DNA of 41,857 nucleotides from positions 1 to 41,857 of the forward strand of contig CAVYIY010000001.1 in assembly GCA_963768775.1 (NCBI GenBank), in the 5' to 3' direction. The notes below the pieces were generated by a model. The model was not told where the DNA came from. It made no database searches and saw only the letters and a list, made by a program, of their open reading frames with translations. This DNA comes from FEN-33 sp963768775 (lineage in GTDB: Archaea; Thermoplasmatota; Thermoplasmata; Methanomassiliicoccales; UBA472). Every line of letters starts with the position of its first letter. Position 1 is the stretch's first letter. Shown piece after piece: positions 1-8,634 of the stretch. Both the position numbers and the translations under genes were made by a program.

Positions 1-1046
1 CCCAGGGCATGGATGTCGACCCTGATGCCATTCTTGGTGGCCCGCAGGACGACGTCCCTGATCTCCTTGTTGGAATTCCTCATGATGCCGCTGTTGTTCG
101 GCGCGTTCGCAGGCAAATCTGCATAGGGTGCTTTCAGTGCCCCGGTATGACTGCTCAGCGATCCGTCCGTGATCATCTTCACTCCGGCGAAACGGACCTT
201 ATTGCTGCCGAACCCGCTCATTATCCCAATCCTGATCAGGTCGTCGAGGTAAGGATAGGCTAGGTAGAAGTTCACCCTGACCGGAAGCTTGCCCTCCTTC
301 TCCAGCTCTTGATAGGCCTTGACCTGGGCATCTCCGGCGAGAATGTCCACCATCGATGTCAGGCCATAGGAGGCCGCCCGCTTCGCGGCGAATTCCAGCG
401 CGGCCTTGCTCTGCGCATAGCTGAACAGTCCGGCGCCGGTCTCCAGGAAGCCAGGTGCGACCAGGTTCAATGCATTCTCCAGGAGAATCCCGGTCGGCTC
501 ACCCTTCTCATTCTTCTCGATCGAGCCGCCCTCGGGGGATGGAGTCTTCCCAGTAATGCCCTTCTGATTCATCATCATGGTATTGATCAGATAGATGTGG
601 GCGTTCCAATGTATCAGGAACACCGGGTTGTTCGGAGCGACCGAATCCACTTCCCAGCGGGTGGGATACCTCTTTTCCTCCATCCTCTCCTGGTTCCAAC
701 CGGAACCGAGGATGATCTCCCCCTTCGGGGTCTTGGCCGCCTTGTCCTTGATCCGCTGGAGGAACTCTGGGATGTTCTTTGCCTCGTTCAGCACCACCCC
801 GTTTGCGAAATGTCCAACCAGCAATGGATGCATGTGCGAATCATGGAATCCGGGAAGGACTGTCTTTCCCTTGGCATCGATCACCTTGGTCTGGTCCGAA
901 GCCATCGCTTTGATCTCTTTGGTCGTTCCGATGGCGGTGATCTTGTCTCCGATTACGCCGATCGCCTCGGCCTTGCTGTTCTTCTTGTCGACCGTAATTA
1001 CGTTCGCGTTTATGATTGCCATATCTAGGCAGGCCTGTTTTGTCAT
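1..1046 (-). CDS. YtcJ-type amidohydrolase, 3' part cut by window edge
   Basis: About 348 codons are visible, reading from 1046 and running off the left edge, so roughly the N-terminal two thirds of a protein whose family is usually 530-560 residues. It belongs to the amidohydrolase-3 (YtcJ-like) group of metal-dependent hydrolases; the substrate of this group is generally unknown. The first beta strand reads AIINANVITVD, and the first metal site is GFHDSHMHP with H71 and H73. A later ITDGSLSSHTGALK segment and an IHALG motif close to the edge are typical of the TIM-barrel part. The start at 1046 has a GGAAGG ribosome site a few bases upstream; the internal ATG at 1022 has none. It lies head to tail with, and downstream of, the UroD-type gene, 130 bases away, so the two may be co-transcribed. 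Family call is firm, function is not. Confidence 0.85.
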   Translation of the reverse strand, partial: MTKQACLDMAIINANVITVDKKNSKAEAIGVIGDKITAIGTTKEIKAMASDQTKVIDAKGKTVLPGFHDSHMHPLLVGHFANGVVLNEAKNIPEFLQRIKDKAAKTPKGEIILGSGWNQERMEEKRYPTRWEVDSVAPNNPVFLIHWNAHIYLINTMMMNQKGITGKTPSPEGGSIEKNEKGEPTGILLENALNLVAPGFLETGAGLFSYAQSKAALEFAAKRAASYGLTSMVDILAGDAQVKAYQELEKEGKLPVRVNFYLAYPYLDDLIRIGIMSGFGSNKVRFAGVKMITDGSLSSHTGALKAPYADLPANAPNNSGIMRNSNKEIRDVVLRATKNGIRVDIHAL

Positions 1047-1176
1047 GTTCGTCCTTCCTGAACTGTCGCTCCGTCCACTGATAAATTGATATGCGCCCGT
1101 GGCAGGCGTGAGGTCCAATCTCCCCGGGGGTCGAGCCACGGACGCAGTTTGATTTTGGTTTGTTTGCTCCTGGGCG

Positions 1177-2232
1177 TTAGTACTTGCCGTGCTTGCGCGT
1201 CGCCTTGACGGCTGCCCTCATGTTGTCCCACGGTGTCTTGGGCGAGATTTCGCAACCTGGGGCCATGATTAGACCGCTGCCTTGCATCGCTTCTCTACAG
1301 CCCTGGGCAATCTCCTTGTCGATGTCCGCTGGATTGCCAGTCACCAGCGTGTTGGTGTGGTCTATTCCCGACATCAAGGTCAGCTTTGGCCACTTCACCT
1401 TGGCATCCTTCAGGTTCGGGGTCGCACCCTGTGACCACCAGGAAATCGCCTTGACGTTGCTGTACTTCGAGCGCCACTCGTCGACGAGTTCGAACATGGG
1501 CTCAACACCGCAGATGTGCGGGATGTGCGCTGCGCTCGGAGTCTTCCTGAAGACCTCCTCATCGGATGGCGCCCCGAACTCCCTGTACTGGTCGATCGTG
1601 GTGATCTCCTTCGATGCCCTGGTAGTCAGGTAACCAATGAAGGATGCGCCGCTGTTGACGCATTCGTTGACGAAGGCCGTGACCGTTCCCGTGAGGGAGA
1701 CCAGGCCCTTCTTCAACGCCGCTGGTTCGGTGATCATGTGCACCATCACATCTTCCATCGGGCAGATGTGGGTAGCGCTGGTGATCGGGCTCATCAGTGA
1801 GACACCGACTGGCACCGAGTCACCATACTTCTCCCGGACAATGGTGCAAGCGTCCAGGTACAATCTCATGCGTCCGTCGATCCTTGGGTCGAGAACGTCC
1901 AGGTTCTCCCAATCGGCGGGGGACTTGATCGGGAACTTACCCAATCCCATCCAGATGTCTGGCGCGGTGGGCAGTTGCATCCGGGTGCCATACCCCTGCG
2001 CGATCACGCCCATGTCCGACAGGCAATAGATCGTGTCCGTTCCAATCGCTTCATGGAAGGCGATATGCGCCTTGGCCATGTTCAATCCGCTAGAACCGTA
2101 TTTGATAACGTCCATACCGGGCACAAAATGCGTTTCGAAGATACCTCCGAAAAGCGATATGGGTACGTAGTCAGGTGTCTGATGGTTCAAAGCGGCCTCA
2201 AATCTCTGCGTCGAGTTCATTTCCCTGCTCAT
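1177..2232 (-). CDS. UroD-family corrinoid methyltransferase (MtaA/MtbA-like)
   Basis: A 351-residue member of the uroporphyrinogen decarboxylase fold family, of the branch that moves methyl groups between a corrinoid protein and a thiol such as coenzyme M. The zinc ligands of that branch are visible: HIC at 239-241 and APGC with C327, followed by EISPKTPWDN. The N-terminal STQRFEAALNHQTPDYVP is the usual opening of the family. True heme-pathway UroD lacks this His-x-Cys...Cys set, so a methyltransferase role is favoured. Substrate cannot be read from sequence; no corrinoid protein (MtxC) or substrate-specific MtxB subunit is beside it. The start at 2232 is supported by GAGGTGG five bases upstream. 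It is preceded by an AT-rich divergent promoter region. Length fits MtaA/MtbA (about 340). Confidence 0.85.
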   Translation of the reverse strand: MSREMNSTQRFEAALNHQTPDYVPISLFGGIFETHFVPGMDVIKYGSSGLNMAKAHIAFHEAIGTDTIYCLSDMGVIAQGYGTRMQLPTAPDIWMGLGKFPIKSPADWENLDVLDPRIDGRMRLYLDACTIVREKYGDSVPVGVSLMSPITSATHICPMEDVMVHMITEPAALKKGLVSLTGTVTAFVNECVNSGASFIGYLTTRASKEITTIDQYREFGAPSDEEVFRKTPSAAHIPHICGVEPMFELVDEWRSKYSNVKAISWWSQGATPNLKDAKVKWPKLTLMSGIDHTNTLVTGNPADIDKEIAQGCREAMQGSGLIMAPGCEISPKTPWDNMRAAVKATRKHGKY

Positions 2233-2722
2233 CGAGCCACCTCAGTATTGGAATGGTTTAACGATTTATATACATTTCTACCTATTATAAGATTAATAAT
2301 TTAACCACATACTTTACCACATAAAATATAATCTTAAATCTAGGAATTACTTATTGTGAAAACGATATTTGCATATCATTGTCGGCGATTATTCGAACCA
2401 TCTAAGAAAAGAATCGTCGTCCCGAGATGAAAAGAATTACGGTAAAGGGAGCTGAAGTTGATTTCGGGTTTTGAATTCACGGAGGATCAGGGCATTTGTG
2501 AATTCCGAAGCGTTAATGCCGGAGGGACGAAACGAAAGAACCAGTCCTGATTGACGATGCCTTCGCGTTGAGATAGCGGGGCGCGTGTTCGGCTGAGTTG
2601 AATTGTACGAAAAGGCTGCACTTGCGAACAGTGGCCTTTATTAACTAGAACGATATAAGCTGTTTCCAATCGCAAGGATCTGAAAGGGTTTTTGGGATTC
2701 AAACAAAGTAGGTAGATTAGTA
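2233..2722. other. 490-bp AT-rich intergenic region with an inverted repeat
   Basis: No convincing coding frame is present. The region separates divergent genes and carries both promoters. A perfect 8-bp inverted repeat, GAATTCAC at 2473-2480 and GTGAATTC at 2498-2505, encloses 17 bases that include GGAGG. A TATA-like GATATAAG near 2651-2658 could serve the small CxxC gene at 2723. The rest holds nothing that I recognise. Confidence 0.5.
2263..2292 (-). promoter_or_regulatory. Candidate TATA elements of the UroD-type gene
   Basis: Read on the minus strand, TATATAAA (2265-2272) and CTTATAATAG (about 2282-2291) are both archaeal TATA-like. The second would put transcription start near 2260 and leave the Shine-Dalgarno site within the leader; the first would start transcription almost on it. 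Confidence 0.4.
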
Positions 2723-2905
2723 ATGTATGGAAACAAGAGATCGGGCGGCTACGGTCGCCCAAGAAACGATGGACCACGCGAGATGCACGACGTAACCTGC
2801 TCCGACTGCGGAGCACAAACTCAGGTACCTTTCAAGCCGACAGAGGGCAGGCCTGTATATTGCAGGGACTGCTTCCAGAAGCACAAGCCGAAGGACCGAT
2901 TCTAA
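2723..2905 (+). CDS. Small CxxC-x17-CxxC zinc-ribbon protein
   Basis: A 60-residue protein with CSDC and CRDC separated by exactly 17 residues, the pattern of a small conserved family seen in methanogens and many bacteria. The stretch VPFKPTEGRPVYCRDC is characteristic. The N terminus is basic and glycine-rich (NKRSGGYGRPRND), suggesting nucleic-acid contact, while the two CxxC pairs should hold one zinc ion. The biochemical role of the family is not established. The gene stands alone, with its own promoter region upstream and a T-rich terminator downstream. An AGGTAG sequence lies upstream of the ATG. Confidence 0.85.
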   Translation: MYGNKRSGGYGRPRNDGPREMHDVTCSDCGAQTQVPFKPTEGRPVYCRDCFQKHKPKDRF

Positions 2906-2908
2906 ACC

Positions 2909-2938
2909 GGCCTAACGGCCCAATTTTCTATTTTTTCA
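2909..2938 (+). terminator. Hairpin plus T-rich terminator after the CxxC gene
   Basis: GGCC-TAAC-GGCC can form a short stem and is followed by TTTTCTATTTTTTC. Position directly after the stop codon at 2905 supports termination; further T runs follow to about 2976. Confidence 0.55.
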
Positions 2939-3020
2939 ATCTCTTGATTTTTCATTCATCTCGTTTTTGAGGCGCTCGTCATTTTCTATTATGTTCAACC
3001 AGCCACGTCAGACTGGAAAA

Positions 3021-3034
3021 GAAACGATTTAAAG
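3021..3034 (+). promoter_or_regulatory. BRE/TATA of the ABC-F gene
   Basis: GAAACGATTTAAAG matches a purine-rich BRE followed by a TATA-like element. Its spacing predicts transcription start at about 3055, which is the GTG chosen as a leaderless start. Confidence 0.5.
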
Positions 3035-3054
3035 CGATGCGGCTATGGCGTCCC

Positions 3055-4857
3055 GTGCTCATCAAAGCCCGTGGCGTTTCCATAGCGTTCGGACCGAAGG
3101 AGGTCCTCCGTTCGGTTGATATCGAGATCGACAGAGGGGATAGGGTAGGTCTGGTCGGGCCGAACGGCGCCGGCAAGTCTACGCTTCTCAAGATCCTCGT
3201 CGGGGAGATCAAGCCTGACCTTGGAGAGATCACAGCCCAAACGGAGAAGATCCAATACCTACCACAGTTCCAGGATATGGGAGAAGCCACGGTAGAGGAT
3301 GCTTGCATCGATCCGTGGGCAACGGCCACTCAGGCGAGATTGAAGAAATTGGAAGAGTTCATGGCCAACTCGGCGGACATTCCAGAGATGGACCTAGGCA
3401 ACATCGCTTCCGAGTACGGCCGATTGCAGGAGGAGCTGACGTCGCGAAGGACCCACGAGGTCGAGGAGAAGAGAAGAACGGCATTGGCACGGGTCGGGAT
3501 GTCGGAGCGCTCCGGAGAGGACAAGATATCGGAAATGAGCGGCGGAGAGCGGACAAGGATCATGCTGGCCCGGGTTCTCATGCAGGCAGATGACGCAGAC
3601 CTGATCATCCTCGATGAGCCAACAAGCCATCTGGACATAGAGGCGGTAGAATCGCTCGAGGAGTATTTATGTGGGTTCGAAGGGGCAGTCCTAGTCGTCT
3701 CTCACGATCGCTACTTCATGGACCAAGTGGTCAATCACGTTTGGGACCTGGACGCTGGGAAGGTGACCAGCTATCGTGGCAATTATACAGAATTCGTGGG
3801 CAAGAAGCTGCTCGACATTGAAAGGAAGAAGATAGCGAGCCAGAAAAACCAGACCGAGCGGGAGCGGATGTTGAAGATCGCGGAAGAGCAGCATCTGCGA
3901 CTGCGGTTCGCCTCTACGCACAAGACCCGTCTGAAAATGGTCGACAGGATGGAGGACGTCGAAGCTCCTCCAGAACAGAAGAAGATGTCGATCAGCGTTC
4001 CCACGGTCAGCAAATCCGGCAAGAACTTCGTGACCTTGAAGCAGCTCGTCGTCTACCGAGGCGTGAAGAGAGTGCTCAATGGCATCGACCTGGACCTCAC
4101 GGTAGGCGACAAGCTGGGGATCTTCGGGCCGAACGGTTCGGGGAAGACAACGCTCTTGAAGGCGCTGGTGAAGGAAATCCCGCACAAGGGCGAATTCTGG
4201 GTAGCCCCAGGTGCGAAGATAGGATACTTCGCGCAAGGGCACGACAATCTGAACGAGAAGCTTACCCCCGAGGAGCAGATGCTAACCGTCCTGGGGGAGG
4301 AAGAGAAGGGAAAGGCTCGCAGTCTCCTCTCACATTTCCAGCTGTGCGATGAGCACGTCGTCACCCCGATAGAGAAGCTGTCGGGAGGCGAGCGGGCAAG
4401 GGTCTCCCTAGCTCTACTCATCAGCGAGAGGAGGAATCTCCTTCTGCTCGACGAGCCGACCAATTACCTTGATATATTGTCCAGGGAGGCGGTCGAAGAG
4501 GCGCTTCGCCAGTACAAGGGGGCCATGATCCTGGTGACTCACGACCGCTATCTCTTGGACGCGGTCTGCAACAAGGTCGGCGAGCTCAGGGACGGCAAGC
4601 TCAGCATCTTCAATGGCACCTATTCTGAGTTGAAAGGCCATATCGCCCATACCACCACATTCTCAGAGGCGAACGTCTATCGGGTCGTTTCGGGTTTCAC
4701 CGAATGGACCAGCAGGAGAAAGTACAAGGCCGGCGACAAGGTCACGATTGCTCCAGCAGAGATCGAGGTCTATAGGTGGGCTTTGGACAATGGGAAGCTG
4801 AAACGGGTGCCCGGGAGAGAGGTCAAGAGAGTGAATCGCTTGCCCGGCGATGAGTAG
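3055..4857 (+). CDS. ABC-F family ATPase (two nucleotide-binding domains)
   Basis: A 600-residue soluble protein with two ABC ATPase domains and no membrane segment, the ABC-F arrangement. Members of this family act on the ribosome (translation factors, antibiotic protection). Domain 1 has Walker A GPNGAGKST near residue 35, signature MSGGE near 161 and Walker B LIILDEPTSHLD near 182. A charged linker of about 80 residues follows. Domain 2 has GPNGSGKTT near 356, LSGGE near 441 and LLLLDEPTNYLD near 461. The C-terminal extension is short and basic. I start it at the GTG at 3055, because family proteins open with LIKARxVS and the TATA position predicts a leaderless start there; an ATG at 3037 adds six residues. 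The frame is intact. Confidence 0.9.
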   Translation: MLIKARGVSIAFGPKEVLRSVDIEIDRGDRVGLVGPNGAGKSTLLKILVGEIKPDLGEITAQTEKIQYLPQFQDMGEATVEDACIDPWATATQARLKKLEEFMANSADIPEMDLGNIASEYGRLQEELTSRRTHEVEEKRRTALARVGMSERSGEDKISEMSGGERTRIMLARVLMQADDADLIILDEPTSHLDIEAVESLEEYLCGFEGAVLVVSHDRYFMDQVVNHVWDLDAGKVTSYRGNYTEFVGKKLLDIERKKIASQKNQTERERMLKIAEEQHLRLRFASTHKTRLKMVDRMEDVEAPPEQKKMSISVPTVSKSGKNFVTLKQLVVYRGVKRVLNGIDLDLTVGDKLGIFGPNGSGKTTLLKALVKEIPHKGEFWVAPGAKIGYFAQGHDNLNEKLTPEEQMLTVLGEEEKGKARSLLSHFQLCDEHVVTPIEKLSGGERARVSLALLISERRNLLLLDEPTNYLDILSREAVEEALRQYKGAMILVTHDRYLLDAVCNKVGELRDGKLSIFNGTYSELKGHIAHTTTFSEANVYRVVSGFTEWTSRRKYKAGDKVTIAPAEIEVYRWALDNGKLKRVPGREVKRVNRLPGDE

Positions 4858-4904
4858 GGGGTAGATTGCATCCGCATGTGGACGTATCTTCGGAGTGAGC
4901 GCGC

Positions 4905-5279
4905 ATGAAGTGTCAGCATTGCGGCAAATGTTGCGAGGGGACCCTCATGGAGCTGTCCATCAAGGACCTCCGCCGGCTGGAGCGGACAGGACATTCCATC
5001 GACGAGTTCGCGGAGCGGGGCGCAGACGGCATCTGGAGGCTGCGGAATGCCGAAGGTCACTGCTTCTTCTTGGAGCCAAAGGCGAAGAAATGCAGCGTGT
5101 ACGCTGTTAGGCCATTGGGATGCTACATCTACCCCTTGAACCTCGGTCCGGATGGGGCACTGGTCGTGGATGTCATCTGCCCAGCCGGCAACTCGCTGGG
5201 AGCAGAGGAGATAAAGAAGAAAGGGGCATTGCTGCGTCGGCATCTCCGCGAGATCGACGCGCATGCCAAGCTGAAATGA
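4905..5279 (+). CDS. YkgJ-like CxxCxxCC protein
   Basis: A 124-residue protein opening with CQHCGKCC, the signature of the YkgJ/CxxCxxCC family, proposed to bind zinc or an iron-sulfur cluster. Further conserved cysteines occur at CFF, KKCSVYAVRPLGC and VICPAG, giving about eight cysteines in all. The pattern GHCFFLEPKAKKCSVY...RPLGC is the family's second metal-ligand block. No substrate or partner is known. The start has GGAGTGAG five to six bases upstream. It begins 48 bases after the ABC-F gene on the same strand and may share its transcript. Confidence 0.85.
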   Translation: MKCQHCGKCCEGTLMELSIKDLRRLERTGHSIDEFAERGADGIWRLRNAEGHCFFLEPKAKKCSVYAVRPLGCYIYPLNLGPDGALVVDVICPAGNSLGAEEIKKKGALLRRHLREIDAHAKLK

Positions 5280-5285
5280 ATCCTT

Positions 5286-5795
5286 CTACCAATGGTTGTG
5301 GTGCACCCGCTCTTCTTTGTAATGGTCATGTGGCGGAACGGTCTTCGCCGGATGCCCGATGACCACCAGCCCGAGGGGGATTACATTCTCCGGCAGTCCG
5401 AGTAGCTTCTTCAGACCCGCCACGCGGTCCGGCATCGGATGGGCGCCAGTCCAAACCGCTCCCAGGCCCTTGTCGTGGGCTGCCAAAAGCATGCACATTA
5501 TCGCTGCCGAGCAGTCCTGCACCCAGAATCCAGGATACTTTTCCTTGGTGGTGTCGCCGCAGACGAGAATGGCCAGTTTCGCCTCCCTGCACATCGCGGC
5601 AAAGGGGCTGACGCTCGGTATCTGATCGAGAACGGCGCGATCGGTCACCACCACAAACTGCCATGGCTGTCCGTTGCCCGCCGAGGGGGCGCTCATCGCT
5701 GCTTGAAGCAGCTCCATGATCAATTCTGGAGAGATATCCTGCTCGGTATACTGGCGGACGCTCCTGCGCGTGCGGATGGCTTCGATGGTGTTCAT
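5286..5795 (-). CDS. Nitroreductase-family FMN oxidoreductase
   Basis: A 169-residue flavoprotein of the nitroreductase fold, which uses FMN and NAD(P)H to reduce varied substrates. RTRRSVRQY near residue 8 binds the flavin phosphate; SAPSAGNGQPWQF near 37-49 is the second FMN-contact block; GAVWTGAHP and LPENVIPLGLVVIGHP form the C-terminal half. A long upstream extension of the open frame to 5900 is not used: the ATG at 5795 is preceded by GAGGGGTGAC and matches the normal N terminus of the family. It ends with a His-rich tail. It converges on the YkgJ-like gene, with six bases between them. Physiological substrate unknown. Confidence 0.88.
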   Translation of the reverse strand: MNTIEAIRTRRSVRQYTEQDISPELIMELLQAAMSAPSAGNGQPWQFVVVTDRAVLDQIPSVSPFAAMCREAKLAILVCGDTTKEKYPGFWVQDCSAAIMCMLLAAHDKGLGAVWTGAHPMPDRVAGLKKLLGLPENVIPLGLVVIGHPAKTVPPHDHYKEERVHHNHW

Positions 5796-5899
5796 GTCAC
5801 CCCTCGAAGGTGAAGGCAAATCGCCGCTAGTAAAGGCTATCGCTTCGTTGGTATCAATAGCACAGCCTTTTTCTATCTCTTTCTGACCTTCATGAGTCA

Positions 5900-6981
5900 A
5901 TGTTGCGTTGCATCAAGTGCGGCACCGAATATGCTCATTTCCGGTATCGTTGCGATCGCTGCTCCAATGTGCTGATGTACCACGTCGACGAGCTGGAATG
6001 GAGACCAGCCGGTCAGGGGGTCTGGCGCTATCAATCGATGCTGCCAGTCAAGAAGAGGGTATCAATGTCGGAGGGCGGCACCCCACTGATCCGCCGGAGG
6101 GAAGTCAAGGAGCACGTCTACCTCAAGCTCGAGGGCGACAATCCAACCGGGTCGTTCAAGGATAGGGGAACTACGGTCGTCATCTCGGACGCTATGGCCA
6201 AGGGCTATCGCACAGTCTCAGTGGCCTCGACCGGAAACATGGGCGCGAGCGTCGCAGCCTACAGCGCATATGCGAACATCGAAGCCAGAGTGTTCATCCC
6301 CGAGGACGTCCCCAGGGAGAAGGTCTCCCAGATAGAGGCATACGGCGCCAATCTGATCCGGGTGGACGGACCATTCAGCAAGGCGGTGGAACGGTCGGAG
6401 GAGGAGATGGAGGAGGGACCAGAAGCACGTCTATCTGGCATCAACCGGCCTGAACCCTCTGTTCCTCGAGGGCCTGAAGACCGTCGGCTTCGAGATATTC
6501 GAATCGATCGGCGTACCCGATCGGATCATCGTCCCCACGGGCACCGGGGGCATGCTGACCTCCATCTTCAAGGCTTACGAGGAATTGAAGTCACGCGGGC
6601 TGGTGGACCGGTTGCCACGCATGGTCGCCGTTCAGGCCGAGGACTGCGCTCCGATAGTGAAAGCTTGGCGGACTGGTGGTGAGGCCGTCCCCCAAGAGGA
6701 GTGCCACACCGTGGCGTCGGCGATAATGGTGAAGGTGCCGTTCAATCTCCTATTCCGCCCTGGATGCCATCAAGCGGTCCGACGGCGAGGCGCTGACCGT
6801 GAGCGAGGACGCGATAATCGATGCCATAAAGGTGCTGGGAAGGGAAGGCGTGTTCGCCGAGCCGGCATCCGCGGCGGCGGCTGCCGCGCTTCAGCAATTG
6901 AAATTGCACAAGGAGGAGAAGGTCGTCTTGGTAATCACTGGCTCGGGGCTAAAGGACCCTAATGCCCAGTTCAAGGATTAG
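5900..6981 (+). CDS. thrC: Threonine synthase (two frameshifts)
   Basis: Converts O-phosphohomoserine to threonine using pyridoxal phosphate. The frame opens with a CIKCGTEY...CDRC zinc-ribbon typical of this synthase class, followed by the PLP lysine in GSFKDRG and the STGNMGAS block. Three frames are needed to read the whole protein: frame 1 to about 6405, then VYLASTGLNPLFLEG...PTGTGGM in a second frame to about 6750, then SALDAIKRSDG...GVFAEPASAA to the stop at 6981 in a third. All core blocks are present in the right order, so single-base errors near 6405-6420 and 6745-6755 are the likely cause rather than decay. About 360 residues when repaired. The 3' end overlaps the convergent radical SAM gene by 11 bases. 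Confidence 0.88.
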
Positions 6982-8455
6982 CGCTATTCTCCAGTTTGCC
7001 CTGCTCCTTGGGCGGCTCGAAGACCCCTTTGAATATCAGCTTCCTCACCGTCGGATTGAGCAGGTTGGAGAAGACCACGCGCCTCGCGGTCTTGTTCTTG
7101 CTCAGGATGCAGAGGATGTCGGCGATCCCGTCCTTGCTCCACCATCCCTTCAGCCAATTGGCATAAGCCTCGTTTACGAAAGCTTCCAGCTCGTCCTTGC
7201 CGAAGCCATCCTTGTAGTACTCGTAGATCCGATGGTTTCGCTTCCAGTCGTCCTTTCCCACGATGTTGTTCTTCTCCAGCTCCTCCCAGATGCTCGTTCC
7301 TATCAGGCAGTCGAGGACGTTCACCTGCACCGCGTGTGGTCGTGTCGAACGTATGAAATCGAGGGTGCGCTGGACGGCTTCCTTCGTCTCCACCGGCGCT
7401 CCCACGATATATGATGTCACCACCAGCATGCCCGCCCTCTTCGCATTGGCTATTGCTAATCTGGTCTTCTCCGGGTTGATGTGCTTCTTGTAGTAATCCA
7501 GCACCGTATCGTCGGCGCTCTCCGCCCCGAAGTAAATGACGTTGATGCCGGCCCGCTTCATCTTTCTCATCAGCTCATAGCTGGCTCCATCGACCCTGCC
7601 TTCACAATAGAACTGCATGTCGACGTTGCGTTCGAGGATGAGGTCGCAGATCTCCTCGGTTCTCTTTGGGTTATGGGTGAAATTGTCGTCAACGATCACG
7701 CAGTTCCTGTATCCTTGCCCGTAAACGGTCTCCAACTCCTCCACTACATTCTCGGCGGATCTGGGCCTCCATTTTCTCAACGAAAAGGCGGCGCATGAGC
7801 AATAGGTGCAACGGAATGGGCATCCCCTTGACGTGGACAGCGTGGTGAATTTGCCGAAGGTCAGGGGAATCCCCTCGAACGAGTAGCCGTAGTCGATGCC
7901 GGACAGCAGGCTGCGGTCCGGGAAAGGCAAAGCATCCAATTCTGAAACCAGGCTCAAGGGGTTGTTGATGATCCTGCCATTTTGGCGGTAACTAATGCCA
8001 GTGACGTCCTCCGGGCTCTTCCCCTTCTCCAGGCGATCGAGCAATTGCACAAGCGCGTGCTCGGCCTCGCCCTTGATTATATAATCCACGAAGTTGTAAT
8101 CTGCCAGTATCTTCTCCGAGGCGAAAGTGGCATGATATCCTCCGAGGACGATCTTGCTCTCGGGCAGGACCTGCTTCACCTCCTGCAGCGCTTGGATAGC
8201 TTCTAGGAATGTATGGGTTGAGCAGTTGAGCCCTATTACGTCCGGTTTCTCCTTGGATATCCGTTCCACTAATTGCTGCCTGGATAGTCCTTCGCAGAAC
8301 GCGTCCAGGACGATGACCTTGTCGCTCCTGTTCTCTCGGATATTGGATGCGATGTAGAGCAGGCCAAGCGGTGGCCATTTCTCAAGAGTCTTCCCTGGCG
8401 GCGTGGACAACAGTACCTTGATAATATCCCCATCCCGCTCTCTGTTCGTCAACAA
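6971..8455 (-). CDS. B12-binding-domain radical SAM protein
   Basis: A 494-residue protein with an N-terminal cobalamin-binding-type domain (about 10-150; LGGYHATF at 104-111, IKGEAE at 127-132) and a radical SAM core with CPFRCTYC, cysteines 212, 216 and 219, binding the 4Fe-4S cluster. This architecture (BchE/P-methylase group) performs methylations and ring rearrangements with SAM. The classic B12 DxHxxG lower-ligand motif is not obvious, as in many members. The C-terminal about 130 residues are unassigned, with a Trp-rich patch (NWLKGWW). Substrate cannot be predicted. It is divergent from the rhodanese fusion gene, with a 180-base gap, and convergent with thrC. Confidence 0.88.
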   Translation of the reverse strand: MLTNRERDGDIIKVLLSTPPGKTLEKWPPLGLLYIASNIRENRSDKVIVLDAFCEGLSRQQLVERISKEKPDVIGLNCSTHTFLEAIQALQEVKQVLPESKIVLGGYHATFASEKILADYNFVDYIIKGEAEHALVQLLDRLEKGKSPEDVTGISYRQNGRIINNPLSLVSELDALPFPDRSLLSGIDYGYSFEGIPLTFGKFTTLSTSRGCPFRCTYCSCAAFSLRKWRPRSAENVVEELETVYGQGYRNCVIVDDNFTHNPKRTEEICDLILERNVDMQFYCEGRVDGASYELMRKMKRAGINVIYFGAESADDTVLDYYKKHINPEKTRLAIANAKRAGMLVVTSYIVGAPVETKEAVQRTLDFIRSTRPHAVQVNVLDCLIGTSIWEELEKNNIVGKDDWKRNHRIYEYYKDGFGKDELEAFVNEAYANWLKGWWSKDGIADILCILSKNKTARRVVFSNLLNPTVRKLIFKGVFEPPKEQGKLENSANP

Positions 8456-8634
8456 TAGAAGCTGTTGGCTTAATCCTTTCTCAAGGGATTTCGGTACTCC
8501 ATCCGCGCCAGCCCTTCTGTTGCGGACGGAAGCTCTTCTGCTGGAACCGCGAGAGCGCTATCTTTTTGTGGTATGCGTTGAAATGGATGCATAGAGGGGT
8601 CAGCATGGTCGAGTTGGCCTCCAGGAGGGATTGG

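Noticed and set aside
5796..5900. N-terminal extension of the nitroreductase
   Set aside because: Not conserved-looking and the ribosome site is at 5795.
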